Assembly (NCBI RefSeq): GCF_026625565.1
Contig: NZ_CP112998.1
Coordinates: 64,501 to 128,500 of the forward strand
Direction of reading: 5' to 3'
Length of the DNA stretch: 64,000 nucleotides
From: Dyadobacter pollutisoli
GTDB taxonomy: Bacteria > Bacteroidota > Bacteroidia > Cytophagales > Spirosomataceae
Shown: positions 53,171 to 60,974 of the stretch, piece by piece
How the letters are laid out: each line of letters starts with the position of its first letter
Numbering within the stretch: position 1 is the stretch's first letter
Notes under the pieces: model-generated
What the model saw: only the letters and a program-made list of their open reading frames with translations
Database searches by the model: none
What the model was told of the DNA's origin: nothing
Translations under genes and position numbers: made by a program

Positions 53171-54574
53171 ATGAAAAATATAACGACCCTCTTGATTCTG
53201 ATGATGTTAGCCGCAAACGGTTGTAAAATTTCCAGGGATACCCCGAAAGTCACTGCGGCATTCCCCGATCATTTTCGCGACCAGCCTGATGAAGATACGA
53301 GCAGCATTGCGGACCTTCCATGGAACGCATTTTTTACCGATACGACCCTTCAGAAACTGATCAGTTTTGCAATTGAAAAGAATTACGATATGCAGATTGC
53401 ATTAAAAAACATTGAAGCTGCCCAGTTGATCTTTGCACAGGTCCGGTCCAATTATCTCCCACAGGCTGCCTTGCAAATCAGCTCCAATAGCAGCCGGCCG
53501 TCGGACAATAGTTTGAATGGTTTAAGCCTTGATAAATTTCTGGGGACGGGCCACATTGAGGATTATACTGCCGCAGTTAACGTGTCCTGGGAGGCGGATA
53601 TCTGGGGCAAGATCAGAAACCAGCAGAAGGCCGCACTGGCAGGTTATCTGCAAAGTAAGGAGGCCCGAAACGCGGTACAGACGTACATTGTATCTTCTGT
53701 CACCAAAGGATTTTATAACCTGATGATGCTGGATGCCCAGCTGGCGATTGCCCGAAAAAATGTTGCGCTAAACGACAGTACACTGGAAATGATCAGGCTG
53801 CAGTTCAATGCTGGCCAGGTGAGTTCTCTCGCGGTTCAGCAGGCGCAGGCACAGCAGCAGCTTGCCATGCAGCTCATCCCGCAGTTTGAGCAGGCTATCC
53901 ATATCCAGGAAAACGCTTTGAAAATCCTCACAGGAGAATTGCCCGGGCGTATCGACCGGTATCTGACATTTGATCAACTGGCGCTTCCTGAAAAATTATC
54001 AGCTGGAATTCCATCCGGAATTGTCGGTCGGCGGCCGGATGTTAAAAGTCGCGAGCTCGCACTGGTTGCCGCCAGCGCCAACATCGGCATAGCCAAAGCA
54101 AATATGTACCCGGCGCTGAGAATTACGGCAAGCGGCGGCGTGAATTCCTTTTTGGCAAGTAACTGGTTCAACATACCGGCGTCATTGTTTGGTGCGGTTG
54201 CGGGCAGCGTGATCCAGCCTGTTTTTCAGCAAAAACGGCTCCGTACCCAATATGAAGTTTCGCAAGTGGAGCAGGAGAGGGCCGTGGCGGAATTTAGAAA
54301 GTCCGTTTTGAATGCCATTGGAGAAACTTCGGATGCATTGGTCAGAATAGAGAAATTGAAGGAGCAGGAAAATATAGCATTGCTCAGGACGCAAAACCTT
54401 CGGCAGGCCACCACAAATGCGAGGATGCTTTTTCAGGATGGTGTGGCCAATTATCTGGAGGTAATTACTGCCCAGGGCAATGTGCTTCAAAGTGAGCTTA
54501 CATTGGCAGGTATTAAAAAAGACCGGTTTTTCGCCGTTACGGATTTGTATGTAGCGCTGGGTGGGGGTTGGTAG
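53171..54574 (+). CDS. RND efflux outer-membrane channel (TolC/NodT-like lipoprotein)
   Basis: The 467-residue protein has a lipobox (MMLAANGC) and two OEP repeats of long helices: LPWNAFFTDTTLQKLISFAI, QIALKNIEAAQLIFAQVRSN, then the GRRPDVKSRELALVAASANI motif and QATTNARMLFQDGVANYLEV near the end. It forms the trimeric exit channel for the adaptor and pump encoded upstream and ends the operon. A repeated palindrome follows directly and may act as terminator. Confidence 0.94.
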   Translation: MKNITTLLILMMLAANGCKISRDTPKVTAAFPDHFRDQPDEDTSSIADLPWNAFFTDTTLQKLISFAIEKNYDMQIALKNIEAAQLIFAQVRSNYLPQAALQISSNSSRPSDNSLNGLSLDKFLGTGHIEDYTAAVNVSWEADIWGKIRNQQKAALAGYLQSKEARNAVQTYIVSSVTKGFYNLMMLDAQLAIARKNVALNDSTLEMIRLQFNAGQVSSLAVQQAQAQQQLAMQLIPQFEQAIHIQENALKILTGELPGRIDRYLTFDQLALPEKLSAGIPSGIVGRRPDVKSRELALVAASANIGIAKANMYPALRITASGGVNSFLASNWFNIPASLFGAVAGSVIQPVFQQKRLRTQYEVSQVEQERAVAEFRKSVLNAIGETSDALVRIEKLKEQENIALLRTQNLRQATTNARMLFQDGVANYLEVITAQGNVLQSELTLAGIKKDRFFAVTDLYVALGGGW

Positions 54575-54576
54575 AC

Positions 54577-54609
54577 AGACTTACCAAGTCTTCGAGACTT
54601 GGTAAGTCT
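54577..54609. repeat. REP-like palindrome, possible terminator
   Basis: AGACTTACCAAGTCT and its exact reverse complement flank a TCG loop. I recall similar AGACTT/AAGTCT palindromes dispersed in Cytophagales genomes. It lies 2 bp after the channel gene stop. A poly-A stretch follows, not a U-tract on the plus strand. Confidence 0.75.
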
Positions 54610-54649
54610 AACCCCGAAAAAAATATTTAAAAATACGTTTCTAAGAAGC

Positions 54650-54739
54650 ATGGGATCACTATTCAGTCATACCGGAATCATCATCACCATCGTCCTGATC
54701 GAAATTCCCATCATCTGCGGAATGCTGTTGCTGGTTTAA
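54650..54739 (+). CDS. Small membrane peptide before the cbb3 oxidase genes (29 aa)
   Basis: ATG 54650 opens a 29-codon frame that is one hydrophobic helix (SLFSHTGIIITIVLIEIPII, then CGMLLLV). Small single-helix subunits or assembly peptides (CcoS/CcoQ-like) are common in cbb3 oxidase operons. The oxidase subunit I frame becomes open within this peptide gene and continues past its stop. The function is inferred from position. Confidence 0.5.
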   Translation: MGSLFSHTGIIITIVLIEIPIICGMLLLV

Positions 54740-54851
54740 GATTTTAAATGTTTTAAAAAAGAACAAAGCCATACCGGCAGCCGACGCTGCGGCACCGGCC
54801 GCCTCGGCAGCCGCAACAATTCAACGGGATTACCAGCTCACCAATTCAGAA

Positions 54852-56339
54852 TTGTCAGGTTTGCTGGTACCCAAAGATGAAAGAGGCCTCATCACCCATG
54901 TAGCCCATCATGCCGCTTTACCCTTTGTTGCCCGTAAAAAAAGCGCACAGGTACGTCCGAAAATTGACCCTGAATTAGCCAGGCTCATTCTCTGGTATAT
55001 CGGATGTGCCACCTTCTGGCTCGTTTTCGGTACAACGGTGGGGGAATATGTGGGGATCAAATTCGTAGCGCCCGATGTGGACGAGGTGAGCTGGCTGAGT
55101 TTTGGCAGACTTCGCCCTGTACATACCAATGCGGTTTTCTGGGGCTGGGCATCGCTGGCAATGCTCGGACTTGGGCATTACGTTGTGCCAAGGGTCAGTA
55201 ATACGCAGCTTTTTAGTACTAAGCTGGGCTGGTATGCGCTGGTTTTGATCAATGTAACCGTGTTTTCGGGTACGTTGTGTTTGATGGCAGGTATCAACAA
55301 TGGTGGCGGAGAATACCGGGAATATATCTGGCCTGTGATGCTGCCTTTTGCAATTGGTCTGGTACTTACGTTGTACAATTTTGTTAAAACCATTGCAAAC
55401 CGTACCACCAAAGAAATCTATATTTCCAACTGGTACATTGTCGCCTCCATCATTTTCGGGATTACGATTACGGTTGTCGCTTACTTACCATTTTGGCAAA
55501 ATGGGCTGGGTGAGACTATCATTCAAGGCTACTATATGCACCAGGGAGTAGGCATGTGGTTTATGCTTTTTACATTGGGTATTGTGTACTATTTTCTGCC
55601 TCAGCAGCTTAATAAACCCATTTATTCGTACAGTTTGGGGATACTGGCTTTCTGGGCGCAGATTCTGTTTTATACGACCATTGGTACGCACCATTTTGTT
55701 TTTAGCTCCATAGCATGGTGGCTGCAAACAGTTGCTATTGTAGGCAGTGCAGGTATGATTATTCCGGTGGTGGCCGGGACGACCAACTTCGTGATGACTT
55801 TTAAAGGTGCCTGGTTCAAAGTACCGGATAGTTACACGCTGCCATTTTTCCTGACTGGCATCGTGTTCTATTTCACGGGTTCATTGCAGGGTACGGCGGA
55901 AGCCTTCCGGTCGACCAACTTACTCTGGCATTTTACCGATTTCACTGTCGCACATTCGCACTTGACAATGTACGGGATCATCTGCTTTTTTCTCTGGGCC
56001 GGTATTTATGCCGTGCTACCGCGGCTGACGGGCCTTGAACCTCCGCAAATAACAGTAGGGGTGCATTTCTGGCTGGCGCTGATCGGACTGCTATTTTACA
56101 CCATTCCGCTCATGTACGGGAGCACGTTGCGCGGGCTGATGTGGATGGAAGGAAAACCTTTTATCGACAGCGTTATTTTCATGGCGCCGTTCTGGTTATG
56201 GCGTGCGATCGGTGGCAGCCTGATGTGGCTTTCCCATTTGTTTTTTGCTTACAATATGTACCACATGATCGTCAGCAGTGTCGTTATCGACATTCGCGAG
56301 ACAGCATTTGAAGCGATAGTCCAGGAAAATAACGATTGA
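54852..56339 (+). CDS. ccoN: cbb3-type cytochrome c oxidase subunit I
   Basis: The 495-residue haem-copper oxidase subunit has about twelve helices. Haem and copper ligands are visible: RPVHTNAVFWGW, THHFVFSSIAWW (CuB His pair) and FTVAHSHLTMYG. It reduces oxygen using electrons from the cytochrome c subunit. The first usual start in frame is TTG 54852, but the frame is open further up and gives a plausible N terminus (KNKAIPAADAAAP...DYQLTNSE). An ATG at 54748 would fit if one T were added in the TTTTAAAAAA run, so the true start is unclear. The next gene starts 29 bp after its stop. Confidence 0.88.
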   Translation: MSGLLVPKDERGLITHVAHHAALPFVARKKSAQVRPKIDPELARLILWYIGCATFWLVFGTTVGEYVGIKFVAPDVDEVSWLSFGRLRPVHTNAVFWGWASLAMLGLGHYVVPRVSNTQLFSTKLGWYALVLINVTVFSGTLCLMAGINNGGGEYREYIWPVMLPFAIGLVLTLYNFVKTIANRTTKEIYISNWYIVASIIFGITITVVAYLPFWQNGLGETIIQGYYMHQGVGMWFMLFTLGIVYYFLPQQLNKPIYSYSLGILAFWAQILFYTTIGTHHFVFSSIAWWLQTVAIVGSAGMIIPVVAGTTNFVMTFKGAWFKVPDSYTLPFFLTGIVFYFTGSLQGTAEAFRSTNLLWHFTDFTVAHSHLTMYGIICFFLWAGIYAVLPRLTGLEPPQITVGVHFWLALIGLLFYTIPLMYGSTLRGLMWMEGKPFIDSVIFMAPFWLWRAIGGSLMWLSHLFFAYNMYHMIVSSVVIDIRETAFEAIVQENND

Positions 56340-56368
56340 TAAATACCTCCATTTTTATATGAATTGAC

Positions 56369-57385
56369 ATGGATTTTTTTGATAACCATACTAAATTATT
56401 TGGTGCAGCCTTTTTGTTGTTTCTGGTTTTGACGGTGTTTGTTGCATTGGTCCCGGCCATTAATAATGAGAAAAACAATGCGCCGCTCCCCGGCTTTCAG
56501 CCATTAAGCGATGATGCTGTGAAAGGGAAGGCGCTTTTTGTGGCCAATGGCTGCGTAGCGTGTCATACCCAGCAGGTCAGAAATGTGGATATGGATAAGA
56601 TGTGGGGGCAGCGTCCCAGTGTAGCTCCGGATTATGCCGCCAACGAAAGGACGGATCTGTGGCGCAACACGGCTACATTGATGGGAACGGAACGCACCGG
56701 GCCGGATCTTACGTCTATCGGCACCCGTCAGCCGAGCAAGGAATGGAATCTGGTACATTTATTCAATCCGCGCATTGTTGTAAAGGAATCCATTATGCCA
56801 GCCTATCCCTGGCTCTTTGAAGTAAAAAAAGAACCCTCCCAGGAAGACGTGATTGTGACCGTGCCCGAGAGATACGTAAAAGAGGGAGGCATATTGGTTG
56901 CAAAAAAAGAAGCATTGCAGCTTGTTGCCTATCTCCTATCACTGAAACAAACTGAATTGCCCGGTGGGGCGCCCCCGAATGGTATGGTATCAACATTTTT
57001 ATACAAAAAAGAAACAAAAGAAGGCTCAGAAGAAACCAGTGCGAATCCCGGCCCGGACGGTTCTGCCTTATATGCAACACATTGCCAGGCTTGTCACCAA
57101 CCAACCGGAGAAGGACTTAAAGGTGCGTTTCCTGCCCTGAAAGGCAGCGAAATTGTAGTGAATGACAATCCGGAGCTCATGCTGAACATTATCATCAATG
57201 GATACGATGCCCGGGAAGAGTTTGGGGTGATGCCTGCCATTGGAAAAAATGCAGAATTGAAGCCCGACGAAATTGCAGCCATCATGAACCACGAACGAAC
57301 TTCCTGGGGCAACAATGCCAGGAAACTGAGCGGACAGGAAGTCAGCAAGCTCATGGATGCGATCAAACAACTGCCGAATCAATAA
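56369..57385 (+). CDS. ccoO: cbb3 oxidase di-haem subunit (CcoO fused to a CcoP-like domain)
   Basis: The 338-residue protein has one N-terminal membrane helix (LFGAAFLLFLVLTVFVALVP). A CcoO-like monohaem domain follows (NGCVACHTQQVRN; WGQRPSVAPDYA; ESIMPAYPWLF with the Met ligand), then a second cytochrome c domain (THCQACHQPTGEG near 235; GVMPAIG). CcoO and CcoP are normally separate proteins, so this is a fusion seen in some Bacteroidota. It feeds electrons to subunit I encoded upstream. Confidence 0.88.
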   Translation: MDFFDNHTKLFGAAFLLFLVLTVFVALVPAINNEKNNAPLPGFQPLSDDAVKGKALFVANGCVACHTQQVRNVDMDKMWGQRPSVAPDYAANERTDLWRNTATLMGTERTGPDLTSIGTRQPSKEWNLVHLFNPRIVVKESIMPAYPWLFEVKKEPSQEDVIVTVPERYVKEGGILVAKKEALQLVAYLLSLKQTELPGGAPPNGMVSTFLYKKETKEGSEETSANPGPDGSALYATHCQACHQPTGEGLKGAFPALKGSEIVVNDNPELMLNIIINGYDAREEFGVMPAIGKNAELKPDEIAAIMNHERTSWGNNARKLSGQEVSKLMDAIKQLPNQ

Positions 57386-57404
57386 ACAATGAAATGATTT
57401 TACA

Positions 57405-57665
57405 ATGAAAAAGTCTGTCACAATACTTCTGCTGATTGTAATGCGGCTGCCTTTATTAGCCTGCCCGGTTTGCGACCAGCGGCAGCTCAAGGTTTTAAAA
57501 GGGATCACACATGGCGCGGGCCCGGAAAACAATTGGGATTATGTCATCATCATTACCGCGATGACCATCGTTGTTTTCACACTCTTTTTTTCTGTAAAAT
57601 GGCTGGTCAAACCGGGTGAATCCGCCGCCGACCATATCAAAAGATTCATTTTAACCAACCGTTAA
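57405..57665 (+). CDS. Small membrane protein of the cbb3 cluster
   Basis: The 86-residue protein has a signal-like start followed by a CxxC pair (LACPVCDQRQLKVLKG) and a membrane helix (DYVIIITAMTIVVFTLFFSV). The CPVC motif next to a helix could bind copper or act in haem or copper delivery. It lies 20 bp after the di-haem subunit gene and one base before the next gene. The role in oxidase assembly is inferred from linkage. Confidence 0.65.
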   Translation: MKKSVTILLLIVMRLPLLACPVCDQRQLKVLKGITHGAGPENNWDYVIIITAMTIVVFTLFFSVKWLVKPGESAADHIKRFILTNR

Positions 57666-57666
57666 A

Positions 57667-58074
57667 ATGGAGGATAAAAGCACTGTTATCATTTTTATCG
57701 ATGATGATGAAAAACCAGTAGGAGAGTTCGCTTCTCCCGTGAATTTTGAATTGGACACGCGTAAAATGGTTGATGGTAAGCATGTTCTGAAAATCGTCAG
57801 TAAAGATCCGACCGGGAAGGAAGGAGTCAGGATGATCCCTTTTGAAGTAAGAAACGGGCCGGCTATTGCCATAGAAGGAATTGGGGAAAATGCTGTTGTA
57901 GATGGCGTTATTCCGCTGATGATCAATGCATATAGAAAAGGGGACCAAAAGAAGTTTCTGATCACCGGCAGCGAATCGCCCCAAAGCATTCCCGCTTTGT
58001 TCTGGATCCTGCTCATTGGTTTTGCGGGCTGGTTGGTGTATTATTTGATTACTTATTTGGCGGTAGAGGAGTAG
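57667..58074 (+). CDS. Membrane-anchored protein of the cbb3 cluster
   Basis: The 135-residue protein has an immunoglobulin-like N-terminal part (FIDDDEKPVGEFASPVNFEL, then HVLKIVSKDPTGKEG) and a single C-terminal membrane helix (IPALFWILLIGFAGWLVYYL). Its N terminus lacks a signal peptide. Proteins of this shape occur beside Bacteroidota oxidase genes and are sometimes annotated as cytochrome c-like, but no haem motif is present here. It ends the operon. Confidence 0.6.
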   Translation: MEDKSTVIIFIDDDEKPVGEFASPVNFELDTRKMVDGKHVLKIVSKDPTGKEGVRMIPFEVRNGPAIAIEGIGENAVVDGVIPLMINAYRKGDQKKFLITGSESPQSIPALFWILLIGFAGWLVYYLITYLAVEE

Positions 58075-58077
58075 GGG

Positions 58078-58108
58078 GCTGTCGGCAATCGGCTGTCGGC
58101 AGTCGGCA
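58078..58108. repeat. Degenerate tandem repeat of GTCGGCARTCGGC
   Basis: Three to four overlapping copies of GTCGGCA/ATCGGC lie between convergent genes. Such strings are dispersed in many Bacteroidota genomes. They have no gene content. Confidence 0.6.
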
Positions 58109-58124
58109 AGCTGGACTTGGCGGG

Positions 58125-59486
58125 TTATTCCGAGAACCTCTTTTTTATTCCTAGTCTTTTGATCATTGAATGCAGCGTGGTGGGGGGCATCCTTAATGCT
58201 TCTGCGGCGCCGCCTGGGCCGGCTACTTTTCCTTTGCAGGATTTCAGAACGCGCATGATATGCTCCCTGTCCACTTCATCTATTGTTTTCACCCGGGTAC
58301 TTTCCAAAACAGAGGCCATATTTTCCTCGCCTACGGGTAAATACAGCTGGTTGATGATTGGCTGGGACGTTAATAGCACGCTTCGTTCTATCAGGTTTTC
58401 AAGCTCCCGCACATTGCCAGGCCAATTATATGCTGAAAGTTTTTTAATGACTTTATTGGAAATCCCGGAGATTTTTCGCCCGCTTCTTTTTGCATATTTT
58501 TCTAAAAAATGGAGCACCAGGGCGGGAATGTCTTGTTTCCTTTCCCTCAATGATGGTATCGTGATTGGGAAAATATTTAGCCTGAAAAAGAGGTCGCTCC
58601 TAAAATTGCCCTGATTTACTTCTTTCTGGAGATCTTTATTGGTGGCTGCAATGACACGAACATCTGTTTTTATAGGAGTTCTTCCACCGATCCTTTCAAT
58701 CTCTTTTTCCTGTAAGGCCCTGAGTAATTTCACCTGCAAATTCAGGGGCATGTCGCCTATTTCGTCGAGGAACAAAGTACCGTTATGGGCGAGCTCCCAT
58801 TTGCCGATCCGCCGTTCGGCTGCACCGGTGTAGCTCCCTTTTTCATGTCCAAACAGTTCACTTTCAATTAAATTCTCGGGAAGCGCGGCACAGTTTACGG
58901 TTACCATCGCCTCGTCCTTCCTCCATGAGTTTTGATGGATTGCCCTGGCTATGATTTCTTTTCCCGTACCGGTTTCTCCAAGCAGAAGCACCGTGCTTTG
59001 TGTTTTTGAGACCTGGGACACCAGCGTACGCACTTTTTCCATGGATGGACTTGTACCAATGATCTTTGAATGATTGCCGGTTGTTTCTATCTCTTTATTG
59101 AAGGAGGAGGAGCCTTCAGCGAGTTCTTTTTCCAGGTTTTGAATCTTGGCGGCTTGTCTTTCAATTTCTTCGTTCGCAATAATATATGCGAGTACAATGC
59201 TGATTTGTGAGGCTACGGCTTGCAGGAGTTCTGCATCAACAATATTGGGCTCTGTCCACAAAATACCGATATTCCTGGTTCCAGCCATGAGCGGAATGCC
59301 CAATAGATCGTTTGTGCCGGATATGACATTGTTGTCATTAACCACGGAAAGCATATGCTTGTCGATGCCGAGTATTTTCAGTCCATCGGCGACCACCGTG
59401 AAAAATTCGGCCCGGTTGGTAATTTTCGCAATTTCAATACAAAATCTGGCGAGCATGGCCCAGCTGTCCTTATTAAGATTATTCAC
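58125..59486 (-). CDS. Sigma54-dependent regulator with GAF-like sensor domain
   Basis: The 453-residue protein has an N-terminal GAF-like domain (residues 5-110), an AAA+ domain with Walker A GETGTGKE, the sigma54-contact loop HEKGSYTGAAERR (GSYTGA instead of GAFTGA), Walker B LFLDEIGDM, and a Fis-type HTH (AGPGGAAEALRMPPTTLHSM). GAF-AAA-Fis proteins of this type respond to small molecules or nitric oxide. The start codon is GTG. It is transcribed toward the cbb3 cluster and may regulate it. The GAF ligand is unknown. Confidence 0.88.
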   Translation of the reverse strand: MNNLNKDSWAMLARFCIEIAKITNRAEFFTVVADGLKILGIDKHMLSVVNDNNVISGTNDLLGIPLMAGTRNIGILWTEPNIVDAELLQAVASQISIVLAYIIANEEIERQAAKIQNLEKELAEGSSSFNKEIETTGNHSKIIGTSPSMEKVRTLVSQVSKTQSTVLLLGETGTGKEIIARAIHQNSWRKDEAMVTVNCAALPENLIESELFGHEKGSYTGAAERRIGKWELAHNGTLFLDEIGDMPLNLQVKLLRALQEKEIERIGGRTPIKTDVRVIAATNKDLQKEVNQGNFRSDLFFRLNIFPITIPSLRERKQDIPALVLHFLEKYAKRSGRKISGISNKVIKKLSAYNWPGNVRELENLIERSVLLTSQPIINQLYLPVGEENMASVLESTRVKTIDEVDREHIMRVLKSCKGKVAGPGGAAEALRMPPTTLHSMIKRLGIKKRFSE

Positions 59487-59563
59487 GTTGGATTTTAGCT
59501 AAGAATAAGGTAAAAATATATCCTCATTGTATTATCTTACAAGTAATCAAATATTTGTTTAAC

Positions 59564-60967
59564 ATGGGCTTAAAGGTATTTATAGTGGAAGATCAGTTCA
59601 TCGAGGCCAATGACCTGCAACTGATTTTGGAAAGTGCCGGACATTTTGTTTGTGGCATCGCAAAATCCGTGACCACCGCCCTTGAATTCCTAAAAACAAA
59701 CAAGCCCGATATCGTTTTGTTGGATATATTCCTGAGAGGACCTCAAACGGGTATTGACCTGGCACTCACGCTCACAACAGAAAACATCCCGTTCATTTTC
59801 ATTTCTGCCAATTCCGACCCATCGACATTTGACGCTGCCAAAGCAACAAGGCCTGATGGCTTTCTTATCAAGCCATTCAGAAAACTGGATATTCTTGTGG
59901 CGCTGGATATTGCCATTTACCGGCATCAATATGCTACTGAGCATGCCCATAACCAGGATAAATGGCTGAAAAACAGCAGCGTTGTTTCGGGACGTAGTGA
60001 AGCCAGGGTAGAATTTAAACAGATCATCGGGCGTAGCCCCAAACTGCTGCAAGCCCTGGACCTGGTCAGTCAGGTAGCGCCATTGGATACCTCCGTACTG
60101 ATTTTGGGAGAAACGGGAGTTGGCAAAGAGGGTATCGCCAAGGCAATTCATCAGCTCTCAAAAAGAAAAAATAAGCCGCTTATCAAAGTCAATTGCGGGG
60201 CGATTCCTCCCAGCCTGATTGAATCGGAATTATTTGGACATGAAAAAGGTTCGTTTTCCGGGGCTTCTGACAGACGGATTGGGAAGTTTGAACAGGCCCA
60301 GGGCGGGACGATTTTTTTGGATGAGATCGGTGAAATGCCTTTGGAAACACAAACGAAATTACTCCGCGTTATCCAGGAAAAGGAATTGGAACGGATTGGC
60401 GGCCGGACGACCATCAAGCTGGACATCCGGTTCATTACTGCAACCAACCGCAATCTGTACAAAGAAGTGGCAGCCGGAAAGTTTCGGATCGATCTGTATT
60501 ACAGAATTAATGTCTTTTCGATCACACTTGCGCCTCTGCGCGAACGGACCGAAGATATTCCCGGTCTGGTCGACTTTTTTCTGAAAAAAAATGCTAAACT
60601 GTCTGATAGTCAGCCAAAAAAAATAAGTCAGGAGGCTCTTAAAAAACTGCTCACTTATTCCTGGCCGGGAAACATCAGGGAACTTGAAAATGTAATTGAG
60701 AGGCATATCATTATAAATTCATCGGGTTTTATCTCATCCATAGACCTTCCGGAAGACGAAACGGCAGGAAGTCAGAAATTGGGGGATGTTTCGAAAATCC
60801 AATCCCTTGCAGAGAATGAAAAACAATACATTCTGGCAGCGCTAACAAAAAGCAATGGGAAAATTTCCGGCAAAGGCGGGGCGGCGGAGATCCTGAACTT
60901 ACCGGCTGCGACACTGGTTTCCAAGATGAAAAAGCTCGGAATCAGCTGGAATTTTGTTACGGGATAA
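59564..60967 (+). CDS. NtrC-family response regulator, sigma54-dependent
   Basis: The 467-residue protein has a receiver domain (VFIVEDQFIEANDLQLILES; phospho-acceptor Asp in IVLLDIFLRG; Lys in FLIKPFRK), an AAA+ domain (Walker A GETGVGKE; contact loop HEKGSFSGASDRR, again off the GAFTGA consensus; Walker B FLDEIGEM) and a Fis-type HTH (GKGGAAEILNLPAATLVSKM). ATG 59564 is preferred over TTG three codons earlier. It faces the GAF-type activator divergently and is followed convergently by a TPR histidine kinase that is a likely partner. Confidence 0.9.
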   Translation: MGLKVFIVEDQFIEANDLQLILESAGHFVCGIAKSVTTALEFLKTNKPDIVLLDIFLRGPQTGIDLALTLTTENIPFIFISANSDPSTFDAAKATRPDGFLIKPFRKLDILVALDIAIYRHQYATEHAHNQDKWLKNSSVVSGRSEARVEFKQIIGRSPKLLQALDLVSQVAPLDTSVLILGETGVGKEGIAKAIHQLSKRKNKPLIKVNCGAIPPSLIESELFGHEKGSFSGASDRRIGKFEQAQGGTIFLDEIGEMPLETQTKLLRVIQEKELERIGGRTTIKLDIRFITATNRNLYKEVAAGKFRIDLYYRINVFSITLAPLRERTEDIPGLVDFFLKKNAKLSDSQPKKISQEALKKLLTYSWPGNIRELENVIERHIIINSSGFISSIDLPEDETAGSQKLGDVSKIQSLAENEKQYILAALTKSNGKISGKGGAAEILNLPAATLVSKMKKLGISWNFVTG

Positions 60968-60974
60968 TGCAAAC

